Of a DNA stretch of 64,000 nt, positions 11,048 to 22,489 are shown piece by piece. Every line of letters starts with the position of its first letter. Position 1 is the first letter of the stretch. The position numbers and the translations under genes were made by a program. The DNA is from Cryptomeria japonica (Eukaryota > Streptophyta > Pinopsida > Cupressales > Cupressaceae). The notes under the pieces are model-generated. The model was not told the DNA's origin and did not search any database. It saw only the letters and a program-made list of their open reading frames with translations. The stretch covers positions 371,127,809 to 371,191,808 of the forward strand of contig NC_081415.1 in assembly GCF_030272615.1 (NCBI RefSeq). Reading direction: 5' to 3'.

Positions 11048-11870
11048 CTAAACAACATATTGCAACTTTCCAATCATAGATCGATAAAGTGTCTCATCAA
11101 CAGATGCAAATTCATCATTCTTTGATAGTTTACAGTTAGTAGTCATAGGAGTACTTACAAGTTTAGAATCCTTCATTCCAAATTTCTTCAAGATTTCCTT
11201 TATGTACTTGGATTGAGTAATGAAAATCTCATCTTTCATTTCCAGTATTTGTAAACCTATAAAATATTTTATCTCACCGATTAATGACATCTCAAATTCT
11301 TTGCACATTTCATTTCCAAAGTTCTTGCATAGAGAATCATTTCCACAAAAATAATATCATCAACAAATATGGCTGAGAATAGTATTCCATTGTCCTCATC
11401 ATTCTTCATGTATATATTGTTGTTTTCACTTGTTTTTATAAAATCAATCTTGATTAAGTAAGAGTGCAGTCGCTCATACCATGCTCTAGGTGCTTGTTTC
11501 AGACCATATAAAGATTTGTTTAATTTACATACCTAATCGTTACTCTTGTCTTCAACAAATCCTTCAGGTTGTTCAATATACAATTCTTCTTCTAGTATAC
11601 CATTCAAAAATGCAGATTTAACATCCATTTGATATACCTTGAAATTTTTGAAAGCAACATATACCAACAATGTTCTTACTCCCTCAAGTCTAGCCACAGG
11701 TGCAAAAGTCTCACCATAATCTATTCCTTCTTCTTGAGCATAACCTTTGCAAACTAGTCTTGCTTTGTTCTGAATGACCTCACCTTTTTCATTTAGCTTG
11801 TTTCTAAAAATCCACTTTGTACCGATTACATTTTTGTCCTTCAGTCTTGGGACCAATGTCCATGTTTCAT
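11048..11870 (-). pseudogene. Copia A reverse transcriptase (RVT_2), broken
   Basis: The N-terminal segment (11856-11533) has [50 protein letters not shown] and [17 protein letters not shown] at 11533-11535 replaces a residue before VCKLNKSLYGLKQAPRAWY, which continues in frame. The catalytic segment reads FVDDIIF (about 11365), after which the frame shifts near 11330 to continue as MCKEFEMSLIGEIKYFIGLQ and KLVSTPM (11308-11048). Confidence 0.92.
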
Positions 11871-12180
11871 TCTTCTTGATTTGATCAATCTCTTATGTCA
11901 TAGCATTTACCCAATCTCCATTGTTAAATGCCTCTTTTACTATTCTTGGTTCAAATTCAGATATCAGACATGTGTTATGTCTCAGTTTGTTCCTTGTAAT
12001 CACTGGATCATCCTTATCTCCTATAATCTAACTTGATGCATGATTTCTTCTGACATATTTGGCTAATATAGGCTCGATAGGCTCTGTATGATCTTCTTCA
12101 TCACTCGGTAACTAGATATTATCTTCATTTTCTTCAGCAACTTTCTCAGTAGGACTTCTTAGTTGAACATAAACAAATTC
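11871..12180 (-). pseudogene. Copia A integrase-RT spacer region
   Basis: Low-conservation, acidic region expected between the integrase C-terminus and RT. Translation is interrupted by stops (for example near 11890 and 12030). No motif is seen apart from continuity with the flanking domains. Confidence 0.55.
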
Positions 12181-12990
12181 TTAATAATTTTCTAGTTCTT
12201 TGGAATTTCCTTCATCATTTCTTTCTGCAAATTCATCAATTTTCACATTTACACTTTCTACTATTTTGTTAGATGATTTGATCAGACATTTAAATGCTTT
12301 AATTCTAGAAGAATAAACAAGAAATTTTCCTTCCTCGCTTTTTTGATCAAACTTTCCATTTCTGTCATCTTTGTGAACATAACATCTACTTCCAAAGATT
12401 TTAAAATAACTTATATTAGGTTTCTTGTCATACCAGATTTCATATGGTGTCTTCATAGTTTCTTTCTTCAGTTGTACTTGGTTCAGGGTGTAAACTGCAG
12501 TGCTGATTGCTTCTCTCCAAAATGTTTGAGGTACCCTCTTTTCTATCATCAGGGTTCTGGCACAATCTACAATTGATCTATTTCTTCTCTCAGTTATCCC
12601 ATTTTGTTGAGGTGTTCTCGGTGCAAACACTTGCCTTTTTATACCATGATCATTGCAGAATAAGTTAAATTCATCAGAAGTGAATTCTCCTCCTCTATCA
12701 GATCTAAGACATTTCAGTTGTCTTCCTGTTTCATTTTCAACTCTTGCCTTGTACCATTTAAACATTTGAAAAGCTTCTGATTTTTCTTTTAAAAACATAA
12801 CCGACATCATCCTTGAGTAATCATCCACAAATAATATGAAATATTTATCACCATAATAACTTTGAACTTTCATGGGACCACAAAGATCAGTGTGTACTAG
12901 ATCTAAAATTCCTTTAGAAGTGTAGGACTTACTTGTAAAGCTTGATCTTGTCATCTTACCCATCTGGCATCCTCAGCACATAGCATTCTT
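12181..12990 (-). pseudogene. Copia A integrase
   Basis: 260 codons open. The DDE core is complete: LVHTDLCGPM, CLRSDRGGEFTSDEF, APRTPQQNGITERRNRS. PYEIWYDKKPNISYFKIFG and CYVHKDDRNGKFDQKSEEGKF follow. Just upstream, the second pair of the zinc finger is damaged: the codons read Cys, TGA, Gly, Cys, Gln, Met (12975-12955), with the TGA explicable as a C-to-T change in CGA. Confidence 0.93.
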
Positions 12991-13286
12991 TGGTTTTTCC
13001 AATCTCGGTAGACCTCTTACTCGGTGCTTCTTACTTATTTTGATCAAATTATCAAAATTTAAATGACAAAACCTTTTATGCAATAACCAGGTATCTTCTA
13101 TTTTTGCATATAGATATTTGTTCCGAGTTGAGTCAAGATGAAATGTATTACTTTTGTTTGTGTCCCGGTAGCAGCCAACTTTCCATGTTTGTCATGAACT
13201 TTGACACATCCCTTCTGAAATTCTATTTGGTATCCTGTATTGTTTAGCTGTGCTACACTCAACAAATTGTATTTCAAACCTTCAAC
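12991..13286 (-). pseudogene. Copia A pre-integrase region
   Basis: Connects the protease segment with the integrase; it encodes the GAG-pre-integrase region in related elements. Fragments such as LLHKRFCHLNFDNL are readable near 13090-13040, but stops interrupt it. Confidence 0.6.
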
Positions 13287-13808
13287 CTAGTATACATCAT
13301 CACATTTAGCATTATCAAGAAGTGTTATAGATCCTTTACCTTTCACCAGACATGGTGCATCATTACCAAATCTTACATATCCTCTATCATAGTCTTCTAA
13401 TTTAACAAACTTGTGTTTATCACCTGTCATGTGATGTGAGCATCTACTGTCTATGATCCAAGAATCATTATTGTTTATGTGAGATATTAGGGATTTTTCT
13501 TCATATATTTCTTCATCTGATCCATCTTTAATAGCCACATAAACAACTTCCTCTATATCAATTTCATCAGATTTATCATCGTTGGATTCCTCATCAGCTA
13601 CTAGGCATGTCTTTCTGTCTCTCCTTTTGAAGTCTCGGTGTCCTCTGTATTGGTTGTCTTTCTGCCTGTTATCTCGGTATTCTCTCCTTTCACTAGATTC
13701 TTTGTCAGGGCAGTTAGAAGCCATATGTCCTATTTTATCACAATTGAAACAATTTAAAGGTAGCTTTCCTTTATACTTACCTTTGCCTCTCGGTAACCTT
13801 CTGGCCAA
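13287..13808 (-). pseudogene. Copia A zinc knuckle and protease segment
   Basis: Contains a CCHC knuckle, CFNCDKIGHMASNC (CX2CX4HX4C, about 13750-13705), an Arg/Lys/Asp-rich linker and the aspartic protease motif DSWIIDSRCSHHMTGD (about 13475-13430). The usual Asp-Ser-Gly catalytic triad reads Asp-Ser-Arg here, so the protease is dead. The frame is offset from the upstream gag frame; they overlap at 13754-13808, indicating one frameshift. Confidence 0.9.
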
Positions 13809-14599
13809 TAGTGCTTGAAACTCTTCTTGCTTTCTGATTTCCTCATACAGTTGTGTACTTCTTCCATGTTTTTATGAAATCTCTCACTTGCTCCACTATG
13901 ATTTCCTTTAGAATACTTATTCATTCTATCATTATAGTCATCAGATTCACCAATATGAAAAGAACTGAATGCAGATTCTACTTTATTTACCGAAGACCCA
14001 TTGTTATCAAAATTACTTAACTCAAATGCATGTAGCTTACTGATAGTGGCATCCAAAGAGACTAGCATGTTTGGTACAAACCTTAATTCATTGATTGCAG
14101 AGAATCGAACGGCATAGGCAGGTAGGAGGGTTCTCAACAACTTACTTGTTACATCCTTTTCTTCAATAGTTCCTCCTGCTCCTTTAATTTGATTGACAAT
14201 TTCCTTTAACCTTGTACTGTATTGGGTTATGTTCTCACCTTCATTCATTTTCATGGATTCAAGTTGTCCTCTTAGACTATCTACTTTTTCTCTTTGAACA
14301 TGTTCATCACCACCATACACAGCTATGAACTTTGCCCACATCGTTTTTGCATCATTACAGCCTTCTAGATCATTAAACTCTGAGTTGGTTAATGCTGATG
14401 TTATTTCAATCATAGCTTGAATATGTTCTTGCTTTGCCTTTATCTCTTCCATCGTCATCAGGTTGGTGCTAGGTGGTATGTAATCATTCTCCAAATAATA
14501 TGTTGCATATTCTCCAATTCCTAATAAGTGCAGCTTCATCCTTTTCTGCCATGTGGAGAAACTTGACTTGTTCAGCTTTGGTGCATCCCTTTTATACAT
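13754..14599 (-). pseudogene. Copia A gag (UBN2/DUF4219 type)
   Basis: 281 codons open from ATG at 14599. SSFSTWQKRMKLHLLGIGEY resembles the N-terminal gag domain (DUF4219); DAKTMWAKFIAVYGGDEHV, LESMKMNEGENITQYSTRL and LLRTLLPAYAVRFSAI match UBN2-type copia gag. It packages element RNA. The frame shifts before the zinc knuckle. Confidence 0.92.
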
Positions 14600-14649
14600 C
14601 TTCGGATCTTTGCCTCAAGTACCTTTATACTTTTCTTCCAAAGTCCACA

Positions 14650-14661
14650 GCTCTGATACCA
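14650..14661 (-). other. Copia A primer binding site
   Basis: On the minus strand, TGGTATCAGAGC lies two bases after the 5' LTR end. It matches the usual initiator-Met tRNA 3' end complement used by plant copia elements. Confidence 0.93.
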
Positions 14662-14663
14662 AT

Positions 14664-16185
14664 TGTAAAGTTTTGATGCCAACAGTTAATAAGATGAGAG
14701 GGGGGGGTGAATCATACAAACTTAACTTGTTCAATATATTCAACTGATTCAACCTCGGTAGCTTATACATTAGAATATGTAACCAAAACTATAAAACATT
14801 CAAACTTATGAACAAATAACATCACATCACAACACATATAACACCAGATTTAACGTGGAAACCCAAATAGGGAAAAACCACTATGGGATTTCAGACCCAC
14901 TAAGAAATATACCCTTCTAGAGTATGCTCAGTTAAAGACAAATCCTATTAAAGATTACAAACACATTGCTAGATGTGACTCGGTTAAGGGATTTCCCTTA
15001 GACTTGTTAGAGTCTTGCACTTTGTTAGAAGTGACCTTGTCAAAGGATTTCAAACACTCATTTAGAATGTTACCTTGCTAGAGGGTTTACAAATAAGACT
15101 GTTAGGTCCACTCGGTTAAGAGATTTCATGTCACTTACAAAACAAATAATACTAATAAATTATATCTGCAACTTCACATCTGAAATGCTAAAGAAGATTC
15201 TATTTGCTCAAAACAATCTTGTCATAAGACTTATCTAGTCCCTTGTTGGGCTTGTTGGGCTTCTCAATCTGTTCTTCAATCAGATCTTCAAGCTTTTGAG
15301 CTCGATAAACAATCATGTAGCATCACTGTGCATACATTTGCCCGCATGCATTGTTTATCAACAATTCCTTATTTATAAACAATTTCTAACTGCTTAATCT
15401 CCTTGATCACATTTCCCATGATCAATATTAGCCATCAGATCATTAAACTGGACTAGGTTCAATGAATCCTTTGATCTAAAAATGTTTTACCTCGCCTTGG
15501 AACTTGCATTCCTTCCTAGGAACTTGTGCTAGGTTATTGCGGTTCAATCTGTGTTGTAGATTTTCCTCTTGATTTTTCATTTGCGTAGATCCTTAACAAA
15601 AACTTCTTGCACGACATACCAATCATTTATTCATCTCCATCTCATCAGCATCCTTCATTAAATAATTCTTTTATCCATCCAATGAGATCTATTATAACTC
15701 GGTTGTTACTCGGTTAATACTGAACTTCGCTCGGTAGACATTCTGCCTTCTTTAACTGATATCGTTAACCTTAGGGTTTACCGACTAGGTACCTTAGGGT
15801 TTACCAACTAAGTTCCTTGCTCAGTGACATAATACAGTATTAAACTTATAATCAACAACATGTGTAGGATATCAAAACAATCAAAACAACATGATCTCAT
15901 CATTGTCTAACTCGGTAATAGTTGCCCATTGAATAACTTATTTCTCCCCTTTATTATCACATTCTTTCTGTGTCACTTACCGACCTCCTAATACTCATTA
16001 ACACATACTTCTCAAGATATGGAAACATCATACTAAATTAGAAAAATCAATTTCTTGACATCAATGACAAAACAATATTATTAAGACAATAATCATCCTT
16101 CTTCAGTTATATCAATAATCTCCAACAACCTTCTCAATATCCTTATTGAAATGCCAACAATCTCCTTTCTATTGTAATGCCAACA
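14664..16185 (-). repeat. Copia A 5' LTR
   Basis: 1522 bases, TG...CA on the plus strand, flanked by the PBS on the inner side and a candidate TSD (CTTTT, 16186-16190) on the outer side. Pairs with 8495-10009. Confidence 0.93.
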
Positions 16186-16190
16186 CTTTT

Positions 16191-17700
16191 GTTCTTGATT
16201 TTCACGTTCCTTACGTATTGTCTCAGCTGACTCAAACAGTGCCTCCTGCCAAGAGTCTTCTTTGTATTTCTTCTTTGCTTTCCACTAAGGTTTTTGATAT
16301 TTGCATGGTGCCCTCTTTGGTAGTAGAGTGAGTTCAAAGCCCAATCCCTTTTTGTCTTTACTGAATTGTGAAGGAGGATCCAATGGTTATGTGACGCCTT
16401 CCTGACGCTTACCAATAGGTCCTTTGCCATTGTATCCCATTTGTTGCATGATTAAGTAGCCTTTTTCATACAGGTGTGTCGGTATAGCTACCTCCACAAT
16501 AGCCGCTCTATCTTCTTCTTCATCCTTGTACAACCAACTAAGGATGTCCTTTTCCTCTGATTCATGTGCTAGAGTGCCTAGTTGAATAAATGTGCCATCA
16601 AACTTGGTGATGGACTGAGTTGCTTGATGTGTTGATGTGGTAGGTAATCCATGAGATTTAGGTGATGTGGGTAAGTTGGTCAAACTCATGGGTTCCAAAG
16701 AGTACTCTCCCATGCCTTGCTCTTTGATTTTCATTTTCTTCTTGAAATCCATAGATAGTGATGTAGACTTTTCTTGCTGAGGATCGGGTGTTGAGTAACT
16801 TTGTTTTTCTCTATTATGTGGAACCAAGCTGTCTTGGGCTGCCCCCATAGCATTACAATGTTGAAAAGGATTATGATCTGCTGATATGGAAATTTCCTGT
16901 CCATTGTAGGGGAACTTAACACACTGATGGTAAGTAGAAGGTACTGCTTGCATTTCATGTATCCAGGGTTGACCCAATAAGATATTGTATGTGAGGTCTA
17001 TGTCCAAGACTTGGCACATAGTATCCTTTTGTATTGGTCCCACTTGTATTGGCAACATTATTGTTCCTTTAGATTATCTTTCTTCATCGTCATATGCTTT
17101 GATAGAGATATTTTTGCATGGATTAATAGATTTCTCAGAGAAGCCTAATGCATGGATAAATTTTAAGGTACAGATATTGATTACAGCTCCTCCATCTATT
17201 AATACTCTTTTGACTCAATGCTTGTAGACCAAGACTTCAATGTGGAGTGGAGTATTGTGTGGATGGCTCAATGAGATATTATCATGCTTAGAAAAAGTGA
17301 GGTTATGAGGCCCTGTCATATGAGCTACCATGGCTTGGAATTTTTCAACATCCAGATCTTGAGGTACATTTGTTTCTAGTAACGCTTGCTTCAATATGTC
17401 TTTGTGTTTTGGCGAAAGTTTCAGCAACTCTAGTATGGATATTTGAGCAGGAGTCTTGCGCATTAGACTGACTAGATCATATTGAATTTTGGGTATGGTG
17501 TTTTTTGTTGACATATGCCCTTTCAAGACATATTTTTGAGCTCTGGTTGTTACATTGACAAATTCATGTTCATGCTTATCTCTGATTATGATGATGTTTA
17601 CTTGATTGTCTTCAGCTGATATATGATTGATGGTGTTATTGTATATGTGATTGATACGAGCTCCACGTGTATCGTTCAAGGTTGAAGCTCCATCCTTGTA
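16191..17700 (-). pseudogene. Gypsy protease with G-patch-like tail, broken
   Basis: The acidic region KLSPKHKDILKQALLETNVP (about 17430-17370) leads to the protease motif VLIDGGAVINICTLKFIHAL (about 17205-17145), with Asp-Gly-Gly where many retroelements have Asp-Ser/Thr-Gly. TYNILLGQPWIHEM follows (about 17000-16955). A TGA at 17215-17217 sits just before the motif, and another stop near 17075 splits the frame. Downstream, YLIMQQMGYNGKGPIGKRQE (about 16460-16400) is followed in the next frame by a KKGLGFEL phrase, similar to the glycine-rich G-patch found after some retroviral and plant gypsy proteases. The rest is cut by Copia A. Confidence 0.82.
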
Positions 17701-19411
17701 GTTTGGAAGAGGATTTTAAAGGCTCCATGGTCACCATTTGTCTTGATACCATCGACTGTTAAATCACCTCTATCAATCATGTCTTGAATAATGTTTTTCA
17801 GTCTCATGCAATCATTTGTTTGATGACCTTTGTTATGATGAAAATCACAAAAGTGTGAGTCATTCCACCAGGGTGGTTTGATTTGTGGTTCAAAGTTGTT
17901 GATTGCTGGTAAGGAGATAATTTTGTTTGCCAGGAGTTCTTTGAATGCTGACTCTAATGATTGCCCCAGTGGTGTGTAAATGTGTTTTGGAAAGTTGTTT
18001 GCTTTACCTCATGAGTTTAGATTAGGTCCTCGATTCGTGTTATTGTTTTGGGTATTGCTTGTGTTGAGTTGATCTTGATTGGTATTTGGTGCATAAGTGT
18101 TAGTGCCTTGGTTAGCACCTTTGGGATTCTTTGTAGCTTGAGGATTACCTGATAATGCGAGCACAAGTTGCTTGGATTTTGGACCATTTGATTCATTTCC
18201 TCCTTCATTTCCATTGTTTTTGTTTCTGGTCCAGAATCTTGATTTGTCTAAGTTGTTGTTCTGGTTGTTGTAGTTGGATGAATTTGGTCCTTCTTTGAAG
18301 AATTTTAACATTCCTTTCTTGACACATGCCTCTTCTACTTGGATGCCATTCTCAATAAACCTGGCAAAAGATGGTATGCATTGGAGTTTGAGTCTATAAC
18401 TCATCTCACTATTCAAGTTGTCAATGAAAATTACCATCTTTTCCTTTTCGGGCACATCACGAGGATATCTCGAAACCATACGGCACCAACGTTGAAGGAA
18501 TACCATGAATGTTTCATTGCTTTTCTGCTTGGTATTACAAACATCTAGCATAGTGATAGCATGTTGAATGTTATAGGAATATCGAGTTATGAATTTGTTG
18601 ACTAGTTCATCGAATGATCTGACGGGAGGTGTGATTTTGGATAACCATTCCATTGTTTGCCCTCCCAAGCTTCTTGGGAATAACCTCATCAAATAGGTGT
18701 CATCATGGGAGAATTCAAGACTCATTGTACAAAATTCTTGAACATGATCTTGGGGATCACTTTTCCCATCATATTTGTCAAATTTGGGAACGTCTGAGTT
18801 TGGAGGAAAAGCTACCATGTTTAACCATTTGTCAAAAGGATAAGGACAAATTTCAGTTAAGGAGCACCGTACTGTTGTACCTTGTTGCATGTCTTGCATT
18901 TGTCTTTTTAACATTTGCATTTGTTGAGTGAGAGCAATCAAAGGTGCATTATTTTGTCGAGGGAAGAGTTCTTTCCTTGCATTAGTTCTAGGCTGAAATG
19001 ATGTGTGGAATGGTATGTTTTGCTCCAGGATGTTTTGCGTAGGGATATTTTGCTCAAGGATATTTTGCTCAGGGATATCTTGCTCAGGGTCACGTGTTTC
19101 TTCCTCTCTTTTCCATTCTTGATATTCATAATGTCAAGATCTTGTTCTAAAAATGTCCGTGTCCAAATCTTCAGGAAGTTCAACTCCTTTGCTTGTAAGC
19201 ATGAGCAGATATTTTTCTTTGTCATTTTCCATGAGCCTTTCCACAAGCCTTTGAAATGAAGTGCTTTCTTGACACTCCTAAAGGAGTTCCTCAGTAATTT
19301 CAGTTTCCTCTAGATGCGGACCCTTGAAAGGATTTGATAATCTCTAATTCATGCTAGATTCTAGTTGCATTTTGCTTTGTTTGTTTCATTGAGAGCGAGT
19401 AACAACGGGCA
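17701..19411 (-). pseudogene. Gypsy gag (Retrotrans_gag), broken
   Basis: The best start is ATG at 19411 (MPVVTRSQ). Stops follow quickly, then a repeat of five-residue units (EQNIP, EQNIL, TQNIL) encoded by five 15-bp repeats at 19018-19089. The gag domain proper lies at about 18870-18330: VPKFDKYDGKSDPQDHVQEF, LFPRSLGGQTMEWLSKI, SFDELVNKFITRYSYN and FLQRWCRMVSRYPRDVPEKE. A TGA at 18009-18011 precedes a knuckle-like CDFHHNKGHQTNDC (about 17855-17814), a CX2HX4HX4C variant of the kind seen in Tat-type gags. The frame shifts near 17700 before the protease. Confidence 0.87.
19018..19089 (-). repeat. 15-bp tandem repeat inside gypsy gag
   Basis: Five units of the form TTTTGCTCAGGGATA (plus strand) encode a five-residue protein repeat on the minus strand. 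Units start at 19018, 19033, 19048, 19063 and 19078. Confidence 0.9.
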
Positions 19412-20261
19412 TCTAGTAGAATCTTTCTGTGACAAAAGGAACCAACTCTTCTTCAATGTTTTGCTCAGGGGTTGGTGGTTCAAATCGGGGTATGTTATAA
19501 GTGATGCACTCTTTGCGAAAGAAGGCCGGATTGATCTTCCCTCCTTGATTTATGTGTTGACTAAATGCTGATTTTTGACAGAATGCCCTACTCCTCAAGG
19601 GTTCCTTGTCAAATTCGTTTGTTTTGTTTTGAAGATACAAGCGTATATGATGAAGGAATGTGCGATGAGATTTGAAGAGTTGGAGATTGATGTATAAAAA
19701 TTTATTTCTTTTGGCAAGTTTTGAAGAACTTGGTTGATGTTTCTTCAACTTAGTGTTATGATAAATATTCTTTCATCTCAGAATATGATGATTAGTCATG
19801 CACAAGCGATCAATGGTTTCCTTTGATTTGTTTTGGATTTAGTTTAGCTTGTTTTGGAAACTCAAGTTTTACTTTATCAAAATGAAGTTTTAGATGCCCC
19901 CTCACGACAAAGTGTGTCAAATGATATGGAATACGAGCTTTCCCGATATGGAAACTCGATTCGACAACTGGGAGTTTTTAGAACAAGTATGTTTTGGGAT
20001 AAAAATCCATTTTATGGAAGTACCTGTTTGATACTTGTGATGATGTTTCCTGATTTTGATGGAGAGATATGTTTATCCTACGACTACTTTCAGATTTTGG
20101 ACAACTTTGTTTGATGGAAATTTTGCTTTAGAAATAGCTTTTGATACTGTGTTTTTGGTTTTCTTCTCGATGAAGTTCAGGCTGATGAAGGAAAGCTTTC
20201 GAAACTATTTTCAAAATTTTCAAAATTGACCTCTGTTTTTCCCCTTGTTTTTCTGGTTTTT
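19412..20261 (-). other. Gypsy leader, proximal part
   Basis: Untranslated region upstream of the gag start. A 111-codon minus-strand open frame at 19413-19748 ends at a stop just ahead of the gag ATG and could be an upstream ORF (it includes PRFEPPTPEQNIEEELVPF), but I recognise no domain. Confidence 0.45.
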
Positions 20262-20630
20262 GCTAAGCGCTAAAACAAAGATGCAATGTGCTATAAAAAT
20301 TTCACAATGCGCTAGCGAAAAGAATCCATGCACTACGCTGCCCCCTGATATGCGCTAACTAGTTTATTTTGATTTTGCCTTGGTTCAAAAGGTTATGTGC
20401 CAATATGGGCCGCCTATGCGCTAACTGTTAAACCCTACGCGATAAGGTTTGGTTTCCACGCGCTAAGCTGATGCTTCAACGTGCTAAACTGTTTTCAAAA
20501 CGCACTGCTTGAAATTGCTAGTTTTGGTTTCTACTAAAGCGCTAATGTTTACACTTGATGCGCTAAGGTGAAGGTTTAATGCACTAAAAGATGGTGTCTA
20601 CGCGCTAAGAAGTTTCTCTTACTTGCTAAA
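20262..20630 (-). repeat. TAGCGCAT motif cluster in gypsy leader, first block
   Basis: Plus strand shows repeated ATGCGCTAA, ACGCGCTAAG, AAGCGCTAAT and ATGCACTAAAA, i.e. TTAGCGCAT and variants on the element strand, about fifteen copies spaced roughly 20-30 bases. Same motif as at 1-300, opposite orientation in the window. Confidence 0.75.
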
Positions 20631-22144
20631 CTGCCCTAATATTTTGACTTGGTTATTTTTTTGTGATTTTTAGGAATTTTGCTTTGAGTTTTTAGTGCTA
20701 ATAGATGATTTTCTGAAGTAACAAATGAAAGCACGACATTAAAGAGACAACCATTTTTCTTAATCTAAATAATAAGTGTATGTTCTGTGAGGATGTGTTC
20801 AAATCCCCAATGTTTTGACAGGTTTAGATACAACATGCACTTCAATCAGACTCTTTATTCAAGGGTCATAAGCAATATCATAGCCCACTAGTCTCAATAC
20901 TCCATCAGCTGAAATAGTTGTGTCATCCCCTAGGCGGTGCCCGTTTTTTTGCCTTTTGCCAAAAATTAACTCAAAGTGAATTGCTTCACAATTAAGTAGT
21001 TATCTTGGGAGATATATGGTGAGCGATCTTGGGGATAGATTCTTCCCCACCCTTGCACTATGATATTGCAAATGTCTGGATACTGACTTGGCTTAAAGTT
21101 TCTATACTAAGGTTCATAATCAAGCTTCCCGTTCAACCGTCGGTGATAAACTCCCTCAGGAGGCTTCCCAACCTTTAGAACAAAGGCTTTACATATCTTA
21201 AGGATACTAGGGGAAGGCTAATCACTGCGTGCAACCGTTGAAAAGGACTTTCGTCACTTTCCACATTTGATTATAGTGGGTTGGAACACTTGGCTTCAAA
21301 GTCGTTTCCCACTTAGGTTGTTCCCTTCACACCGGCCAAAAATGGCTTTAAGAGTTTTTCAACCCCTCGGGAAGGTAGGCCTGCTAAAGGATTTATTGCT
21401 TGAAGTAAAGAAAGCTTTTAAGAGTGGTTTGGCTTTTTGATCACCCAATTAAGGGGAGAGCATATACCTTCCACTTTCGAGGCAAAGCACACAAGTTATT
21501 TTTAGCCTTTCAAAACAATGATTTGCTAACTCTATATGGAGATGTTGCTCCACGAAAACATGGTGTTCCTTTTAACCTTTCATAGCAATGATTTTCTGAT
21601 CTATTAAAAAGGAACTTGGTCAACAAAATAAACACGATGTTTCGTCAACAAAAGAAATCGACTTGAAAGGGGAAGATCTACCTCCTTTAGTTGCAAATGA
21701 CCTTTGGACTTTGTGTGATTCTTTACCTTGCAAGAATTTAAAATGGATCCTTTTATGCACCAAAGGATGGTGAAGTTATTTTTAAGCCATTTGTTTACAA
21801 AACATGAAAAAATGATTTATTCTTTTTAAGATCCAATTCGAAAAATTCTCTCCTAGAAAAGCAAGGAAAAATTGTTTTGTTTTGTGGTTCTTTTTAAAGC
21901 CCAAACAAAGTGAATCCAATTTTATCCAACAAGAATAAAAAAGCTTTATATTATAACTAGCTTAACTAAGTTAGTAAAAACTTAAACTATTTATGATCCT
22001 AAAATTAAGCTCCCATCTACAAGAAACTTGTTAAAAACCCTACAAGATACCAAGTAAAATTGTTAGAAAATCTATGGGTTTGGTGGACTTCAACAAGTCT
22101 AATTTCACATTCGGTTACAGTTTTTAATTTTGCCTCTGTCTGTG
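20631..22144 (-). other. Gypsy leader, middle part, no gene seen
   Basis: About 1.5 kb with no recognisable coding sequence on either strand. A phrase about CCTTTCAxAxCAATGATTT recurs near 21508-21533 and 21577-21600. Consistent with the long untranslated leader of Tat-type elements. Confidence 0.45.
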
Positions 22145-22400
22145 ATGCACTACAGAACAGATTGTATGCGCTACGAGATAGTCAGGATGCGCTATCAGAC
22201 AGACCCGATGCGCTGAATTGTTTTCTAAATGCACTACTCTATTATTCTCCCACGTCGAGACCTACAAGAAAATGTTAGTGAGGATGATGCACTAAGGTAT
22301 GGTTTGCATGAGCTGGGGAATGAGTCCCATGCGCCAAACAGTGAGCCAGATGCGCTAAAAGATCAACCAAATGCGCTAAGGGATGTTCCCTACGCGTTGA
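22145..22400 (-). repeat. TAGCGCAT motif cluster in gypsy leader, second block
   Basis: Plus strand copies GATGCGCTA, GATGCGCTG, AATGCACTA, CATGCGCCAA, GATGCGCTAAAAG, AATGCGCTAAGG and TACGCGTTGA are spaced about 20 bases in two groups. The repeat creates an artificial plus-strand open frame with recurring Asp-Ala-Leu. Confidence 0.75.
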
Positions 22401-22467
22401 TTCTTGTTTCCCGCGTACCTACAAAAGTGTTGTTTTTTTTAAAAACCGATTTGATTAATGTGGTAGA

Positions 22468-22485
22468 GCGCCACGGTGGGTGCCA
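22468..22485 (-). other. Candidate gypsy primer binding site
   Basis: On the minus strand TGGCACCCACCGTGGCGC stands four bases after a possible LTR end (TGTACACA). TGGCGCCCACCG-type primer sites are usual next to 5' LTRs of non-chromovirus plant gypsy elements. Position upstream of the leader and gag fits. Confidence 0.5.
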
Positions 22486-22489
22486 GAAA

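Larger units (their letters stand above)
8495..16185 (-). mobile_element. Copia A: complete but decayed Ty1/copia element, nested in the gypsy element
   Basis: 7.69 kb, bounded by two 1.5-kb LTRs with TG...CA ends, a PBS next to the right LTR and a PPT next to the left LTR. Minus-strand order is gag, protease, integrase, RT, RNase H, the copia order. Several frameshifts and stops make it non-autonomous. The two LTRs differ at scattered sites, mostly transitions at CG positions (for example CTCGGTTA against CTCAGTTA). It interrupts the gypsy polyprotein between the protease region and RT, so it inserted after the gypsy element. Confidence 0.93.

Noticed and set aside
20262-22400. CRISPR-like spacing of a short repeat
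   Set aside because: Repeats are about 8 bases, degenerate and unevenly spaced, in a plant retrotransposon leader.
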